NCBI GenBank assembly: GCA_016081115.2
Contig: CM071930.1
Span: 28,659,641-28,723,640, forward strand
DNA: 64,000 nucleotides
Reading direction: 5' to 3'
Source of the DNA: Rehmannia glutinosa
Lineage: Eukaryota > Streptophyta > Magnoliopsida > Lamiales > Orobanchaceae
Positions 1 through 9,560 of the stretch are shown here, in pieces; the stretch's first letter is position 1; every line of letters begins with the position of its first letter. The notes beneath the pieces were generated by a model. The model was not told where the DNA came from, searched no databases, and worked only from the letters and a program-made list of their open reading frames with translations. Made by a program: the position numbers and the translations under genes.

Positions 1-406
1 GCTACCGGTCGACTGTTCTATTTCACCTCGGGTTCATTTTACATTTCAAATGTACTCTTGGAGTCACGGGTTGCCCTATGGGCGGCCTGGTCGACCACGA
101 AGGAAATGTTGCCCAATATTTGTCAAAAATAAAACTCAAGAAATACTCCGAAAATTTAGTAAAAATATTTTAAACCAATTGGAAGTATTTAGACAACATT
201 TAGGAACCTTGTTTAGAAGTAAAAACCCATTGACATAAAAACATTAAAAGTGTTGTCCAATATTATCGAAAATAAACTTAAGGAAATACTCCGGAAAATA
301 TAAAAACCATTTTAAATCATTTAGGAGTATTTGGACAACCTTTAAAAACATTATTTTGGTGACAAAATAAAATCATCAAAATTAAGATAAAAACATGTAT
401 CAAACA
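1..406 (-). mobile_element. NA2: edge of a second NA-family LTR inserted in the SV1 5' LTR
   Basis: These 406 bases match the right-hand end of both NA1 LTRs (about 3110-3506 and 9480-9870), including the terminal ATGTATCAAACA. Read on the minus strand this is the TG start of an NA-family LTR. It stops exactly where SV1 LTR sequence begins (atagatag at 407). So another copy, a full element or a solo LTR, was inserted about 90-100 bp into the SV1 5' LTR. The rest lies outside the window. The predicted 5-bp target duplication on this side is ataga (407-411), and its partner cannot be seen. A short ORF at 50-238 is chance and is not annotated. Confidence 0.85.
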
Positions 407-1805
407 ATAGATAGTGCTAGAAATTAAGAAGTCAACTGTGGACTGAAGTGAAGACTCTGTTGCGAGACAGCTGAGTAAGGCTAAGAAGGAAAGTCAAGAA
501 CTCTACTGAAGATGTATCAGCTGTGAATCAGCTATGTGAAGAGTCAGTCAAGTCAATTCAAGAAGCCGATTATCAAGTTGAAGTGACGGTTGAGTCATCC
601 AAGATTGGAAGCTAACTCAAGTCACACAGGGGAATAAAAGCGCATTCTAGTCAAGACAATCGAGCGAGATCCATTGATGAAAGTCAAGAATGTTACTCAG
701 AATGGTAACATGTTAAAGTTGTCAGAGATAAAGTGTTAGTTCGATTGTGTGCAAAAGGAACAAACTAATGGGAAACATGCACCAAGTGTCGAGAAGCGGC
801 TGCAATCTTTGCAAGACATTAAATACGAGGAAATGTCAACATCAAGGACTGCAACAAGACAAGCCAACGAACACAAGTGACTTTTGAATATAGTCTATCT
901 CTTGATGGGCAGAATTTTGAAAGTTTACTATAAAAGGATGAGGAAATTGATTGAGAACAGGTGACCTTGCACACTTGAGAAATCAAGCATTATTCAAGCT
1001 ATTAACCTGAAATATTCTCAAATATATTCAAGCAAATCCTCAAGCCTGAAACTCGAAGGAAATCGATCCAACACAAGCTGTGAAGGAAAGACAACTTCAA
1101 ATCTTGAAGAGAAACTTGAAGAATCAAAAGGGTCTACTTTCAATGAGGAATTGTAGGAAGGTTCAAGGTCGAACCAATATCAAGTTATGTGAGGGCTTCA
1201 TGATCAAATCCAAGAGCTTGAGAAAGTGAGCTGAAGTAGCAAGACAGCTGCCCTGTGAAGAAGCTGAGTCGGAAAGAAGCATTTGTGTGACCAAAGGTCT
1301 CTAGAAGCTATTTACCACTTTGTAAAGCGATCTGTTACTTAGTGGATTCCTCCGGGAGTTGGAGAAGAGAGGATTAGAAGAATTACCCCATTTTCGAACC
1401 TCTATAAAAATTAACTGTGTCATTTACTTTCTCAGTGTATTTATATTTCTGCATACTTGCATCATATCTGCTGATAAACTCATATTTGCTATCCAACTGA
1501 TTAATAATAAAGTGCTAAAATCAAGTGTTAAAAGCGAGCTTAAAAAGAATTTAAAGGGTGTTAAGTCTTCCATTGATAAAACCAACACATCGAGTTAAAG
1601 TTCGGGTTAAGCGGCCGAGTTATTCTATCAACGACTCTATCAGTGCATTGAGTGGCTAACTTAGCTAAATAACCAACTTAGCCGTCCTCGAGGCGCATCT
1701 GTTTGAGTTAACTCTGTAATCGTTTTAAAAGGACCAAAATCGAAAAGTTGGTAAGGTTTATTCAATCCCCTTCTAAACCTTACTCACCCCCTTCGGGGAC
1801 CTACA
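407..1805 (+). repeat. SV1 5' LTR, missing its first ~100 bp
   Basis: Aligns by eye over its length with the SV1 3' LTR (19541-21070) and more loosely with the LTRs of SV2 and SV3. It ends acctaca directly before the PBS at 1806. The start of the LTR was displaced by the NA2 insertion. A TATA box (TATAAAA) lies at 929-935. The short ORF at 1359-1598 lies in the R/U5 part of the LTR and is not a gene. Many differences from the 3' LTR fall on CAG/CTG positions. Confidence 0.9.
929..935 (+). promoter_or_regulatory. TATA box of SV1 5' LTR
   Basis: TATAAAA sits in the conserved context cactataaaagg, present at the equivalent place in the SV1 3' LTR (20188-20194) and the SV3 LTRs (46590-46596, 59103-59109). 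It would drive the full-length element RNA. Confidence 0.6.
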
Positions 1806-1820
1806 AGTGGTATCGAGCGG
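1806..1820 (+). promoter_or_regulatory. SV1 primer binding site (initiator tRNA-Met)
   Basis: agtggtatcgagcgg directly follows the LTR end. The plant copia PBS is TGGTATCAGAGC, complementary to the 3' end of initiator tRNA-Met, and the match is close (TGGTATCGAGCGG). This is where minus-strand cDNA synthesis would be primed. Confidence 0.8.
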
Positions 1821-1931
1821 TTGGTTCATTGAGCCTTCCGCCCAGTTCTTTTGAACTAGATCTTTATCGTTTCAAAAGGTTTTTAAACACTTGCTTTTTC
1901 CAAATCTTTCACTTTTAGTAAAGTTATTATC

Positions 1932-2014
1932 ATGGAAGCAAATTTGACACGCATTCCTATGTTCACTGTGGAAAAATTTGATGATTGGAAAACTCGTATG
2001 CAGACACATCTATC
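1932..2014 (+). pseudogene. gag: SV1 gag, N-terminal fragment
   Basis: The ATG at 1932 opens the same start seen in SV2 (minus strand, 28892) and SV3 (47621): MEANLT followed by IPMFTVE and FDDWK. This is the beginning of the copia Gag UBN2/DUF4219-type domain. After 27 codons the frame is cut by NA1. The last five bases (ctatc, 2010-2014) are the target site, duplicated at 9871-9875. Coding resumes at about 9876. The start was chosen because three independent copies share it and it lies about 120 bp after the PBS. Confidence 0.85.
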
Positions 2015-2231
2015 TGTAAGTCCAAGCGGCTACGATAATCTAGAGGGGGGGTGAATAGATTATCTCCATCTTTTCAATTTATCCTCTTTTTCAAACCGAA
2101 TGCTCAAAGACAAATATAAAGGTGCGGAATGTAAACAACAATCGTCGATTTATAGTAGTTCAACCCACCTAGGGCCTAATCTACTACCACCCCAGTATAT
2201 CCGGGATGGATTTCAAAAAGAAAAAGAATTT

Positions 2232-2507
2232 TATTAATTACCAAAATTAATACAAATTCAACTTACAACACCTTGAAGAGCACCACACTCTTCTTCAACA
2301 CCACCTTTGGATATTACCACAATCTCCCTTGAAGATTACCACAATCTCCAAACGGCACCTTGTGAAGATTACCACAATCTTCACCCTTGAAGAATACCAA
2401 ATTCTTCAACACCTCAATAAGAAGATCACCACAATCTTCTTGCACCTATCACCTAGATAATCCAAGTGTGTTTCTTACCACAAGAACACTCACAAGGATA
2501 TCTTGTG
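2232..2507 (-). repeat. Hairpin array in the left NA1 LTR
   Basis: Tandem short inverted repeats whose arms differ but whose loops are ACCAC, ACCAA or CACCACA on the plus strand. Examples are GTGAAGATT/AATCTTCAC, TTGAAGAAT/ATTCTTCAA, AAGAAGAT/ATCTTCTT and TATTAATT/AATTAATA. The right LTR copy (8601-8875) has the better preserved set. In this copy two units have lost pairing (gatattaccacaatctc, and an extra t in gtgtttctt). Confidence 0.8.
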
Positions 2508-2723
2508 TTGAATGATAACCAAAAATCAAGATTACAACTCAATAATGAATAATACAATTTGAGTGCATAGTGTAATCAAGAATAGCCTAGACCCCAAAGA
2601 TGATAAAGTGATAAGCTAGACAAATTTACAACAAGAATATTAACAATGAAAGACCAAGTATTTCTGAAGTGTATCTTGTTGTGTTGTATCTCAATTGTTG
2701 TATTGGTTGCTCCAAAACTTCCT

Positions 2724-2733
2724 CTATTTATAG
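2724..2733 (-). promoter_or_regulatory. TATA box, left NA1 LTR
   Basis: Minus-strand ctataaatag, conserved in the right LTR at 9095-9104. It separates the palindrome-rich upstream part from the hairpin-bearing leader. Confidence 0.6.
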
Positions 2734-2887
2734 GAGATGATTGATCAAGCATAGGCTCCTCTTGGGGATTGAAAATCTACAGAAAAATACAATTAAACTC
2801 AAGAATATAGCTGTTAGAAATCAATCCCACAATTTAAGGAAATGTGTCTGCTGTCAAACGGTCATATTTTTGCTGTCAATACACAGG

Positions 2888-3195
2888 GCGACCGGTCGCA
2901 CAGAAATAAGAGAATTGAAGAACACTTTGGAAATTACAACAGGGCGACCGGTCGACATAGGCTTCGATCGGTCGACCCCTGTCTCAACCGGTCCCCCTAA
3001 CTAAAAAATGCAAGGTTTGAAGTTCTGTTTCAACGCCAACTTGCAGGTACCGGTCGACCCCTGGGCGACCGGTCGACCGGACCGGTCGACGCCCAGGGCG
3101 ACCGGTCGACCTGCCTGATTTTCCTTCCGTCTCATTTTCTGTTTCAAAAATCATCTTCAGGTACGGGTTGCCCTATGGGGCGATCGGTCGACCAC
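2888..3195. repeat. ACCGGTCGAC palindrome cluster in NA1 LTR U3
   Basis: About eight copies of a GCGACCGGTCGAC-like unit, a near-perfect palindrome, in roughly 300 bp. They occur at about 2888, 2944, 2965, 3049, 3066, 3080, 3098 and 3181. Between 3059 and 3098 they form a larger hairpin with arms ccctgggcg and cgcccaggg. The cluster lies upstream of the TATA box on the transcribed strand. It is shorter and degraded in the right LTR (9315-9560). Confidence 0.8.
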
Positions 3196-3506
3196 GAGAC
3201 AGAAATGTTGACCAATTTTTGTCGAAAATAAAACTTAAGAAATACTCCGAAAATTTAGTAAAAACATTTTAAACCAATCGGGAGTATTTAGACAACATTT
3301 AGGAACCTTGTTTAGAAGTAAAAATACATTGACATAAAATTATTAAAAGTGTTGTCCAATATTATCGAAAATAATCTTTGAGGAAATACTCAGGAAAATA
3401 TTAAAACCATTTATAAAACATTTAGGAGTATTTGGACAACCTTTAAAAACATTGTTTTGGTGATAAAATAAAATCATCAAAATTAAGATAAAACATGTAT
3501 CAAACA

Positions 3507-3518
3507 ATCTCCCTTTTT
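3507..3518 (-). promoter_or_regulatory. NA1 terminal polypurine tract
   Basis: Minus strand reads aaaaagggagat directly before the TGTTTGATAC LTR start. Plus-strand DNA synthesis would be primed here. Further PPT-like tracts follow within 450 bp (about 3671-3682, 3768-3776 and 3915-3930 in plus coordinates), a pattern known from Sireviruses. Confidence 0.75.
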
Positions 3519-4687
3519 GATGATTACAAACCAAAACAATTTTTACACAAAATAGGAGAACAATTTTTAGAAATGATTTTCCGGTAAAAACATTTGACCG
3601 TTTGGAAGCAACCAAAATTTCCAAAAATGAAAACAACCAAGTAGGAGTAAATATATTCACTAATAAGCATAAGCTCCCCTTTTCAATAAGCATACCAAGA
3701 ATAATGTAAAAGCAATTATCCATAAGGTAAAAGCTTTAGCTTTTACAAATTGTTCAAGAGCTTATAAGCTCCCCTGTCACAAAACACATTTGTGTAAGTC
3801 CATCAAGCACTAATAGGACTAAAATGAGTCACAACTTGTGGCTTTAATGAGCCATAGCTTATAGCTTTTATAACAAGCTTTTATTGGCTTCTTTGAGATA
3901 ATGAGCCAATTTCTGTTTCTCCCCTTTGGAATCATCAAAAGATTGTTAGGATGATAGAAACATCATATAATGTCATCAAAGTGCACAAAGGGACGGTTTA
4001 TTAACCGTTGAGCAATTTAAGCTTAAAAATAGGAGAAATATATCATAAGAAATCCATAAGCTCATTTGTTAGCCAAAAACATGATCTCAAAAGGATTTTT
4101 AAGACATTAGGAAGCAAGATAATCATGTAGAAGTTGAAAGTTTTATTGCGACATTTCATCAACACTTTGTGTGTGTGAAAAATAAAAGAGGTTGTATATA
4201 GTCCTTGTAAAAGTTTCAAGCCAAAAATTTTCATAACATCATTAATCAACCTCATTCCAAAGCTCAATAAGATCATATGCAAAATATGTAACATTTAGTC
4301 CATCAAATAAGAGGCTCAAACAAAGTAGATTCTCAAGGTTCAACCCAATTGAGATAATATAAGCTAAGAAGGATCAAGGCATTACAAATGCCAAAAATTA
4401 GAGCATCCATCAAATAATACAAGTCATGAACTAAGCATAATTACCAAAGCATTAAAGGAAGCACTTTTACCATCAAGTACTTCATACCAATTTTCAAACA
4501 AAATGCTAAATTAGAGTATTTTTACCATCAAATACTCCACCAATACCATCATCAACAAGTCATTATCAACTTGTAATTTTCACCCTTTCAATGAGACAAG
4601 CAAATTTTATTAGTACGAGAGAGTTTTACAAAAGTTCATAAAAATACAAAGCAACGAAAATGCTAGAAAGTAAAGGAAGGGGGAACA
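3519..4687 (-). other. NA1 3' untranslated region with repeated PPT-like tracts
   Basis: AT-rich, no coding homology seen. The two ORFs here (3343-3723, running out of the LTR, and 4043-4294, both minus) have no recognisable domain. Minus-strand tracts aaaaggggagctta, caggggagctt and ccaaaggggagaaa repeat the PPT theme. The last is preceded by TTTTGATGATT, the exact inverse of AATCATCAAAA in front of the terminal PPT. Confidence 0.55.
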
Positions 4688-6070
4688 TCAATCTTCGTCC
4701 GAAGAGAAGCAAGTTCCGGGAATGAGATCTTTGATGAATTTCTTCAATTTGCCAATGGACTTTTTCAAACTGGAATTTTCCTTTTTCACAACCCGGAGCT
4801 CTTTTCTAAGAGAGGCCACATCTCTAAATGTTTCTATTTCCACTTTGGCCATTCTATCTTTGAGATTTAGATCTTCAACATCCAACTCGTCTTCATCTCC
4901 TTCCTCATTTTCTTCCTCCCTAATTTCTTGTTCATTTCCACATTTTCCTCTTCATTTTCATCTTCATCATTTCTTTGTTCGTCAAACTCACCTCTTCCAA
5001 TATTTTCAACCTCATTGTCATTAAAGAAATCATCCGAGGTTGTTGTTGATGTCGCACGCCCCCTAGCGCTTTGGTAGGAACCCGTGGTAAATGTCGTCGT
5101 GATTCTTACCATTTGTAGAATGTTGGCATTATCAAAATCATTGTGACGAATTTACATTATTCATTTCATTTTTCGGTATCCCGATAAGTATAAGAGTCGG
5201 CAAATCAAATTTCCCAGGTATATTTTTTTCTTGGTAAGTTTTCTAGATTCCAATAAGCAATATACAAAAATTGCCCCATAATTTAGTCTTTCTCCTCGAA
5301 CAATCTTATAGGTGAGAAAGAGTTCGAGATTACTCGAAAGTTTTATTTCCTTTCCACAAAAACACAATAGAGCAAATGATAGATATAATCCGATAATTTG
5401 GCGGCATTGCCGAGTATGTCACTTCGGGATATACTCCTAAAAGGTTTTCACATCATCTAGTGAAACACCGAAAATGTTATCATCCCAATGAGCTTAACCA
5501 CATTGACCACTCCATCATTTGGCATGTTAAAGAGATTACAAATATCGGCCAATGTCCATGAAAATTGCCTACCATTAACAAAAGTGTGAAGTTCCAACGG
5601 ATTTTCTACCGAAAGATCAACAATCCACATATTTGCATAAAAAGTTTTATAAGCTCGTCATCATAATGCAAACACGGATTATCCCAAAGTGAAACCCATC
5701 CTTGAATTTCAAAATAAGCTCTAATATCCGGAAATTCATCATGAAATGCTTGAAAACGAACCATACGAGTGCACGCAATTTTCTTATCATTCAATCCAAT
5801 ATTCTCATAATGTTCTCCGCAAGTTTATTTAAAAAAACGAAATCTATTAGCTCTGAGGAGGCTCAGAGAGGAGTGATAACTTACTAGAGTCCCAATGAAT
5901 GCTCGATTTTGAAACCCGGCTCTTAATCGACAATCTCCTCTTCCGTAGTTTCGATTTTGATAGTCTTCTTGTAGAATATCATCTTGTTGGGGATTGGAAG
6001 AAGATTCTCCTTCCCCTTTGCCTCCTTCTCCTCTTTTGAGGATTTGCCTTAGAATTTCTTGAGGTGCCAT
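4688..6070 (-). pseudogene. NA1 third ORF, 'putative plant transposon protein'-like, frameshifted
   Basis: Read from the ATG at 6070 downward in several frames. First comes an N-terminal Gly/Gln/Asn-rich stretch (MAPQEILRQILKRGEGGKG). Next, at about 5794-5606, is a segment with FPDIRAYFEIQGW and a following VNGRQFSWTLADICNLF-like part. At 5367-5161 is a segment with LELFLTYKIVRGERLNYGAI. Then comes an acidic linker (5112-4867) and a C-terminal coiled coil (4885-4688, with SLRKELRVVKKENSSLKK). This order resembles the plant-specific family called 'putative plant transposon protein' (Pfam PF20167, from memory, not searched). The function is unknown. Frameshifts near 5800, 5600, 5150 and 4880 break it. 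The same kind of ORF follows pol in SV1-3, which ties NA1 to that lineage. Confidence 0.6.
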
Positions 6071-7273
6071 ATATGTGAAGTTCTTGCAAAAAGATGTGAA
6101 TTAGCAAGAAAGATTACAAGGATTGATGAAGAATTGAAGATTGTAGAAGAAAGGGGATGATTTTCGCACAAAAGGGTTTGAGGGGTTTTGAGATTTTGTT
6201 TCAAAAATGAAGAATGTAATGTTTTAATCGTTGATTTTTCGCGACTTGGGCCGAGGTATGGTGCGACGTCGACGTGCCGGCGTGCAACTGACGCACCGGT
6301 CGCGCCCTCGCTTGCCCCAAGGCAATTTTTTCTTTCCCTTAATTTTTCAAAATTCGATTTTTCACCCCAAACGTTTTAAAACTTTGCAAAAAGATAATTT
6401 TGGATCAAGTCCAACATATACGGTTTTCGGGAAAGCATATATTCGAGAAAATCGAGACTTATCAAGTAGTGCCCTTTTAAGAGAATATTTGCAAAATCAT
6501 TCAGTGGGCTCTTAAGTGGGTTAAAAATGAAATATCTTGAAAGATATGTGCATAAGCATAATATCGAGTTCTAAAAATACGAGTGAACGTACTCGATAGT
6601 TTAAGAAACTTGATGACGAAATGGCCAATTAATATGAGATACATATCCTACACAGCTTCTAGACAAAGTTTGCACAAAAATACAAGTGTAGGCAAGTAAT
6701 AGGAGATATCAAAAAGAGCTTATGCTATAAGATTTCATAAGAGATAATAAGCCACATAAGTCTAATTAAATGCACAAGAGTTTTAGAAAATCATGCAAGG
6801 TCTTCTTTTAAAAATTTTGAAACTCACAAATACATTAAAGACCTAAATTAAAAATAAATACATGAAGACTCATTTTGCAATTAAGACACAATTAAAAACA
6901 TGCATAGAATTAAAATAAAATGCATATATAAATGGGGAGATACGGTTTACCAATTACGCTTTCCATGGGTTTCCCTTTGCCATTTTTGATGATATCTTCC
7001 TTTTGAGAAGTCACTTGTTGATGATGACTTCTTTGATTACTCCATTTCCAAGGTTTGTTACCTTCCCTTTGTTGATAGTCTCTTTTCTTTGAAGATCATC
7101 TTGTTGATGAAGTTTTTGCCATTTCCAAGATTGTGTTCTTCCCATTTTTGATTATATCCTCTTCTTGAAATTGGTTTTGTCGAAAATAGTTTCTCCTTCT
7201 TTGATCAAATGAAACGGTCATTTGATGCCTTCTTGGCTGTATAGATTTTCTTCGATCATTATTTCACGAGTAC
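6071..7273 (-). other. NA1 region where pol would be expected; no pol motif
   Basis: Lies between the end of gag and the third ORF. About 6945-7260 (minus) reads as Gln/Arg/Lys-rich sequence with repeated WKW and HHQQ-like stretches, possibly a leftover basic tail of gag. About 6071-6940 is AT-rich leader-like DNA without a convincing ORF. No DSG protease, HHCC/DDE integrase, YVDD RT or RNase H motif occurs on either strand. Two ORFs at 6188-6515 (plus) have no support. Confidence 0.6.
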
Positions 7274-8369
7274 CTAATATGACATTGTTTTGGGTACCCT
7301 TATGTGTCGGGGTCCTTTGGGATTAGTCTTGAGACTTTTAGGTCTCCAACAATAATTAGAGCTATTTCTAGCTCGACAAGAATTAGCCGATGACCCTTTT
7401 TACCGCAATAAAAACACGTAATAATTCTAGGAGCATAATGACCAATATGCATATGGACTCTGATTCTTTTTCATATGATTAACAACATTAAAGCTTATGA
7501 TCAAGTCTTTCATCACAATTATGAACATCAACAATATTGGTCTTTTATTGGTACTCAAGTTGCATTTTAATAAATCATTTTTCATGCAATTCAAATTTTC
7601 ACCAAGAGTACTATTTTCTTTCTCAAGGTTCTCACCTTAGTGTGGTGGTGTGAGCACATGATAGTGATTCATAGGAAGAAATAAACTATCCTTATCATTT
7701 TTCAAAACAATGAATTCCTTTTTCAAATTTTTGTATTTAACAAGTAAGTTTTTGAATTCATCTTATAGTTCATCAAAATCATTTTGCAAATCACTATAAT
7801 CATTATCATAAGAAGTAGAGGGTTTAGAACTTACCTCGCTTTTCTTTCTTTGATGCCTATGAGGCATTGTTCAACTTCTTCATCATGGGAAGTTGTAGAA
7901 GGCTCATCCCATGTTGTTGATTTGATGTTGTATCCATTTGTGAAGTAGATGCTTTTGAGTTGCTCCTTCATTTGCAAACACTTCATAGATGGCTTCTAAT
8001 TTTTGCCATACTTCATGTGCCGATCGAATACCTATAATATGTTTATATTCCAAATTAGTAAATGAACAATACAAGATATTTAGAGCCTTACCGTTTAAAG
8101 AGATGATTTTCTTTTCTTCGTCATTGAGCTCTTTGAAGTTTTGGAGGTGTGTGGTGTATCTTCCATCGGAATGGATTCTCCATTGATGACGGTGTTCCAA
8201 ATATCGAACCCGCAACTTTGTAAATAGCATTCCATTCTTTCTTTCCAAAATATAAAATTTTTGGAATCAAACCGAAGGTGTCTTGGTGGTGGAGGTGCCG
8301 GAAAAGATGAGCTTCATTCATAGCCGACGATCGTTTCTCTTTACTCGCGATGTGAAACGAGCTTGCCAA
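7274..8369 (-). pseudogene. gag: NA1 gag, Sirevirus type, frameshifted
   Basis: Starts near 8369. A UBN2-type capsid domain is spread over two frames: 8369-8121 with KEWNAIYKVAG, and 8248-7904 with LNDEEKKIISLNGKALN and AHEVWQKLEAIYE. A Lys/Glu-rich coiled-coil part (7800-7550) follows, then a zinc knuckle at about 7390-7430 reading CFYCGKKGH. The fourth ligand is put out of frame by one base. The ORF ends with a GP..IRVPK motif and stop at 7274. SV3 gag has a similar GP..WVPK motif just before protease. Gag would form the particle and bind RNA. It is broken by frameshifts and stops. Confidence 0.75.
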
Positions 8370-8376
8370 AGAGTTT

Positions 8377-8390
8377 GTCTCGATACCACT
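8377..8390 (-). promoter_or_regulatory. NA1 primer binding site (initiator tRNA-Met)
   Basis: Minus strand agtggtatcgagac follows the LTR end ggacttaca. It matches the TGGTATC core of the copia PBS and fixes the element's orientation. Confidence 0.8.
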
Positions 8391-8600
8391 TGTAAGTCCA
8401 AGCGGCTACGATAATCTAGGGGGGTGAATAGATTATCTCCATCTTTTCAAATTATCCTCTTTTTCAAACCGAATGCTCAAAGACAAATATAAAGGTGCGG
8501 AATGTAAACAACAATCGCCATTTATAGTAGTTCAACCCACCTAGGGCCTATCTACTACCACCCCAAAGATATCCTGGATGGATTTCAAAGAAAAGAATTT

Positions 8601-8875
8601 TATTAATTACCAAAATTAATACAAATTCAACTTACAACACCTTTGAAGAGCACCACACTCTTCTTCAACACCATCTTCGAGATTACCACAATCTCCCTTG
8701 AAGATTACCACAATCTCCAAACGGCACCTTGTGAAGATTACCACAATCTTCACCCTTGAAGAATACCAAATTCTTCAACACCTCAATAAGAAGATCACCA
8801 CAATCTTCTTGCACCTATCACCTAGATCATCCAAGTGTGTTCTTACCACAAGAACACTCACAAGGATATCTTGTG
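8601..8875 (-). repeat. Array of nine short hairpins in the NA1 LTR leader
   Basis: Plus-strand arms and loops: TATTAATT(ACCAA)AATTAATA 8601-8621; GAAGAG(CACCACA)CTCTTC 8645-8663; GAGATT(ACCAC)AATCTC 8679-8695; AGATT(ACCAC)AATCT 8702-8716; GTGAAGATT(ACCAC)AATCTTCAC 8731-8753; TTGAAGAAT(ACCAA)ATTCTTCAA 8756-8778; AAGAAGAT(CACCACA)ATCTTCTT 8788-8810; GTGTTCTT(ACCAC)AAGAACAC 8837-8857; CACAAG(GATAT)CTTGTG 8859-8875. Eight of nine share an ACCA core in the loop while the stems vary with pairing kept. The array lies about 230-500 nt downstream of the TATA box, so it would be in the 5' leader of the element RNA with loops GUGGU, UUGGU or UGUGGUG. Confidence 0.85.
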
Positions 8876-9094
8876 TTGAATGATAACCAAAAATCAAGAT
8901 TACAACTCAATAATGAATAATACAATTTGAGTGCATAGTGTAATCAAGAATAGCCTAGACCTCAAAGATGTGAAAGTGATAAGCTAGGCAAATTTACAAC
9001 AAAGAATATTAACAATGAAAGACCAAGTATTTGCTTGAAGTGTATCTTGTTGTGTTGTATCTCAATTGTTGTATTGGTTGCTCCAAAACTTCCT

Positions 9095-9104
9095 CTATTT
9101 ATAG
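9095..9104 (-). promoter_or_regulatory. TATA box, right NA1 LTR
   Basis: Minus-strand ctataaatag, same context as 2724-2733. As this is the 5' LTR it would be the active promoter of NA1. Confidence 0.6.
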
Positions 9105-9314
9105 GAGATGATTGATCAAGCATAGGCTCCTTCTTGGGGATTGAAAATCTATTAAAAAATACAATTAAACTCAAGAATATAGCTGTTAGAAATCAATCCC
9201 ACAATTTAAGGAAATGTGTTCTGCTGTCAAACGGTCATATTTTTTTTGTCACACACGCACATGATGCACGGGCCGCACAGTAAATAAGAGAATCGAAGAA
9301 CACTTTGGAAATTA

Positions 9315-9560
9315 CAACAGGGCGACCGGCCGACATAGGGTTCGACCGGTCGACTCTGCCTCAACCGGTCCCCTAACTCAAAAAAATGCAAGGTTTGAAG
9401 TTCTGTTTTAACGCCAACTTGCAGGTACCGGTCAACCCCGGGCGACCGGTCGACGCCAGTGGTGACCTGGGTCGACTGCCTGATTTTCCTTCCGTCTCAT
9501 TTTCTGCTTCAAAATCATCTTCAGGTACAGGTTGCCCTATGGGGATGACCTATTCGACCA
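9315..9560. repeat. Reduced ACCGGTCGAC palindrome cluster, right NA1 LTR
   Basis: Counterpart of 2888-3195 with fewer and more mutated units (gcgaccggccgac, cgaccggtcgac twice, taccggtcaac). One block of about 30 bp present in the left copy is missing. Confidence 0.7.

Larger units (their letters stand above)
2015..3506 (-). repeat. NA1 3' LTR (left copy)
   Basis: Nearly identical to 8391-9870 apart from small indels and a few substitutions. On the minus strand it holds, in order, a GC-rich palindrome-rich U3 (about 3190-2888), a TATA box (2733-2724) and an array of short hairpins (2507-2232). The extra bases relative to the right copy lie mostly in the palindrome region. Confidence 0.92.

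Noticed and set aside
6188..6515. Plus-strand ORFs with Arg-rich ends in NA1
   Set aside because: Antisense to the leader of the third ORF, overlapping each other in two frames, with no domain.
8601..8875. Hairpin array as a CRISPR array
   Set aside because: Units are not a constant repeat with unique spacers, spacing is irregular, and the host is a plant.
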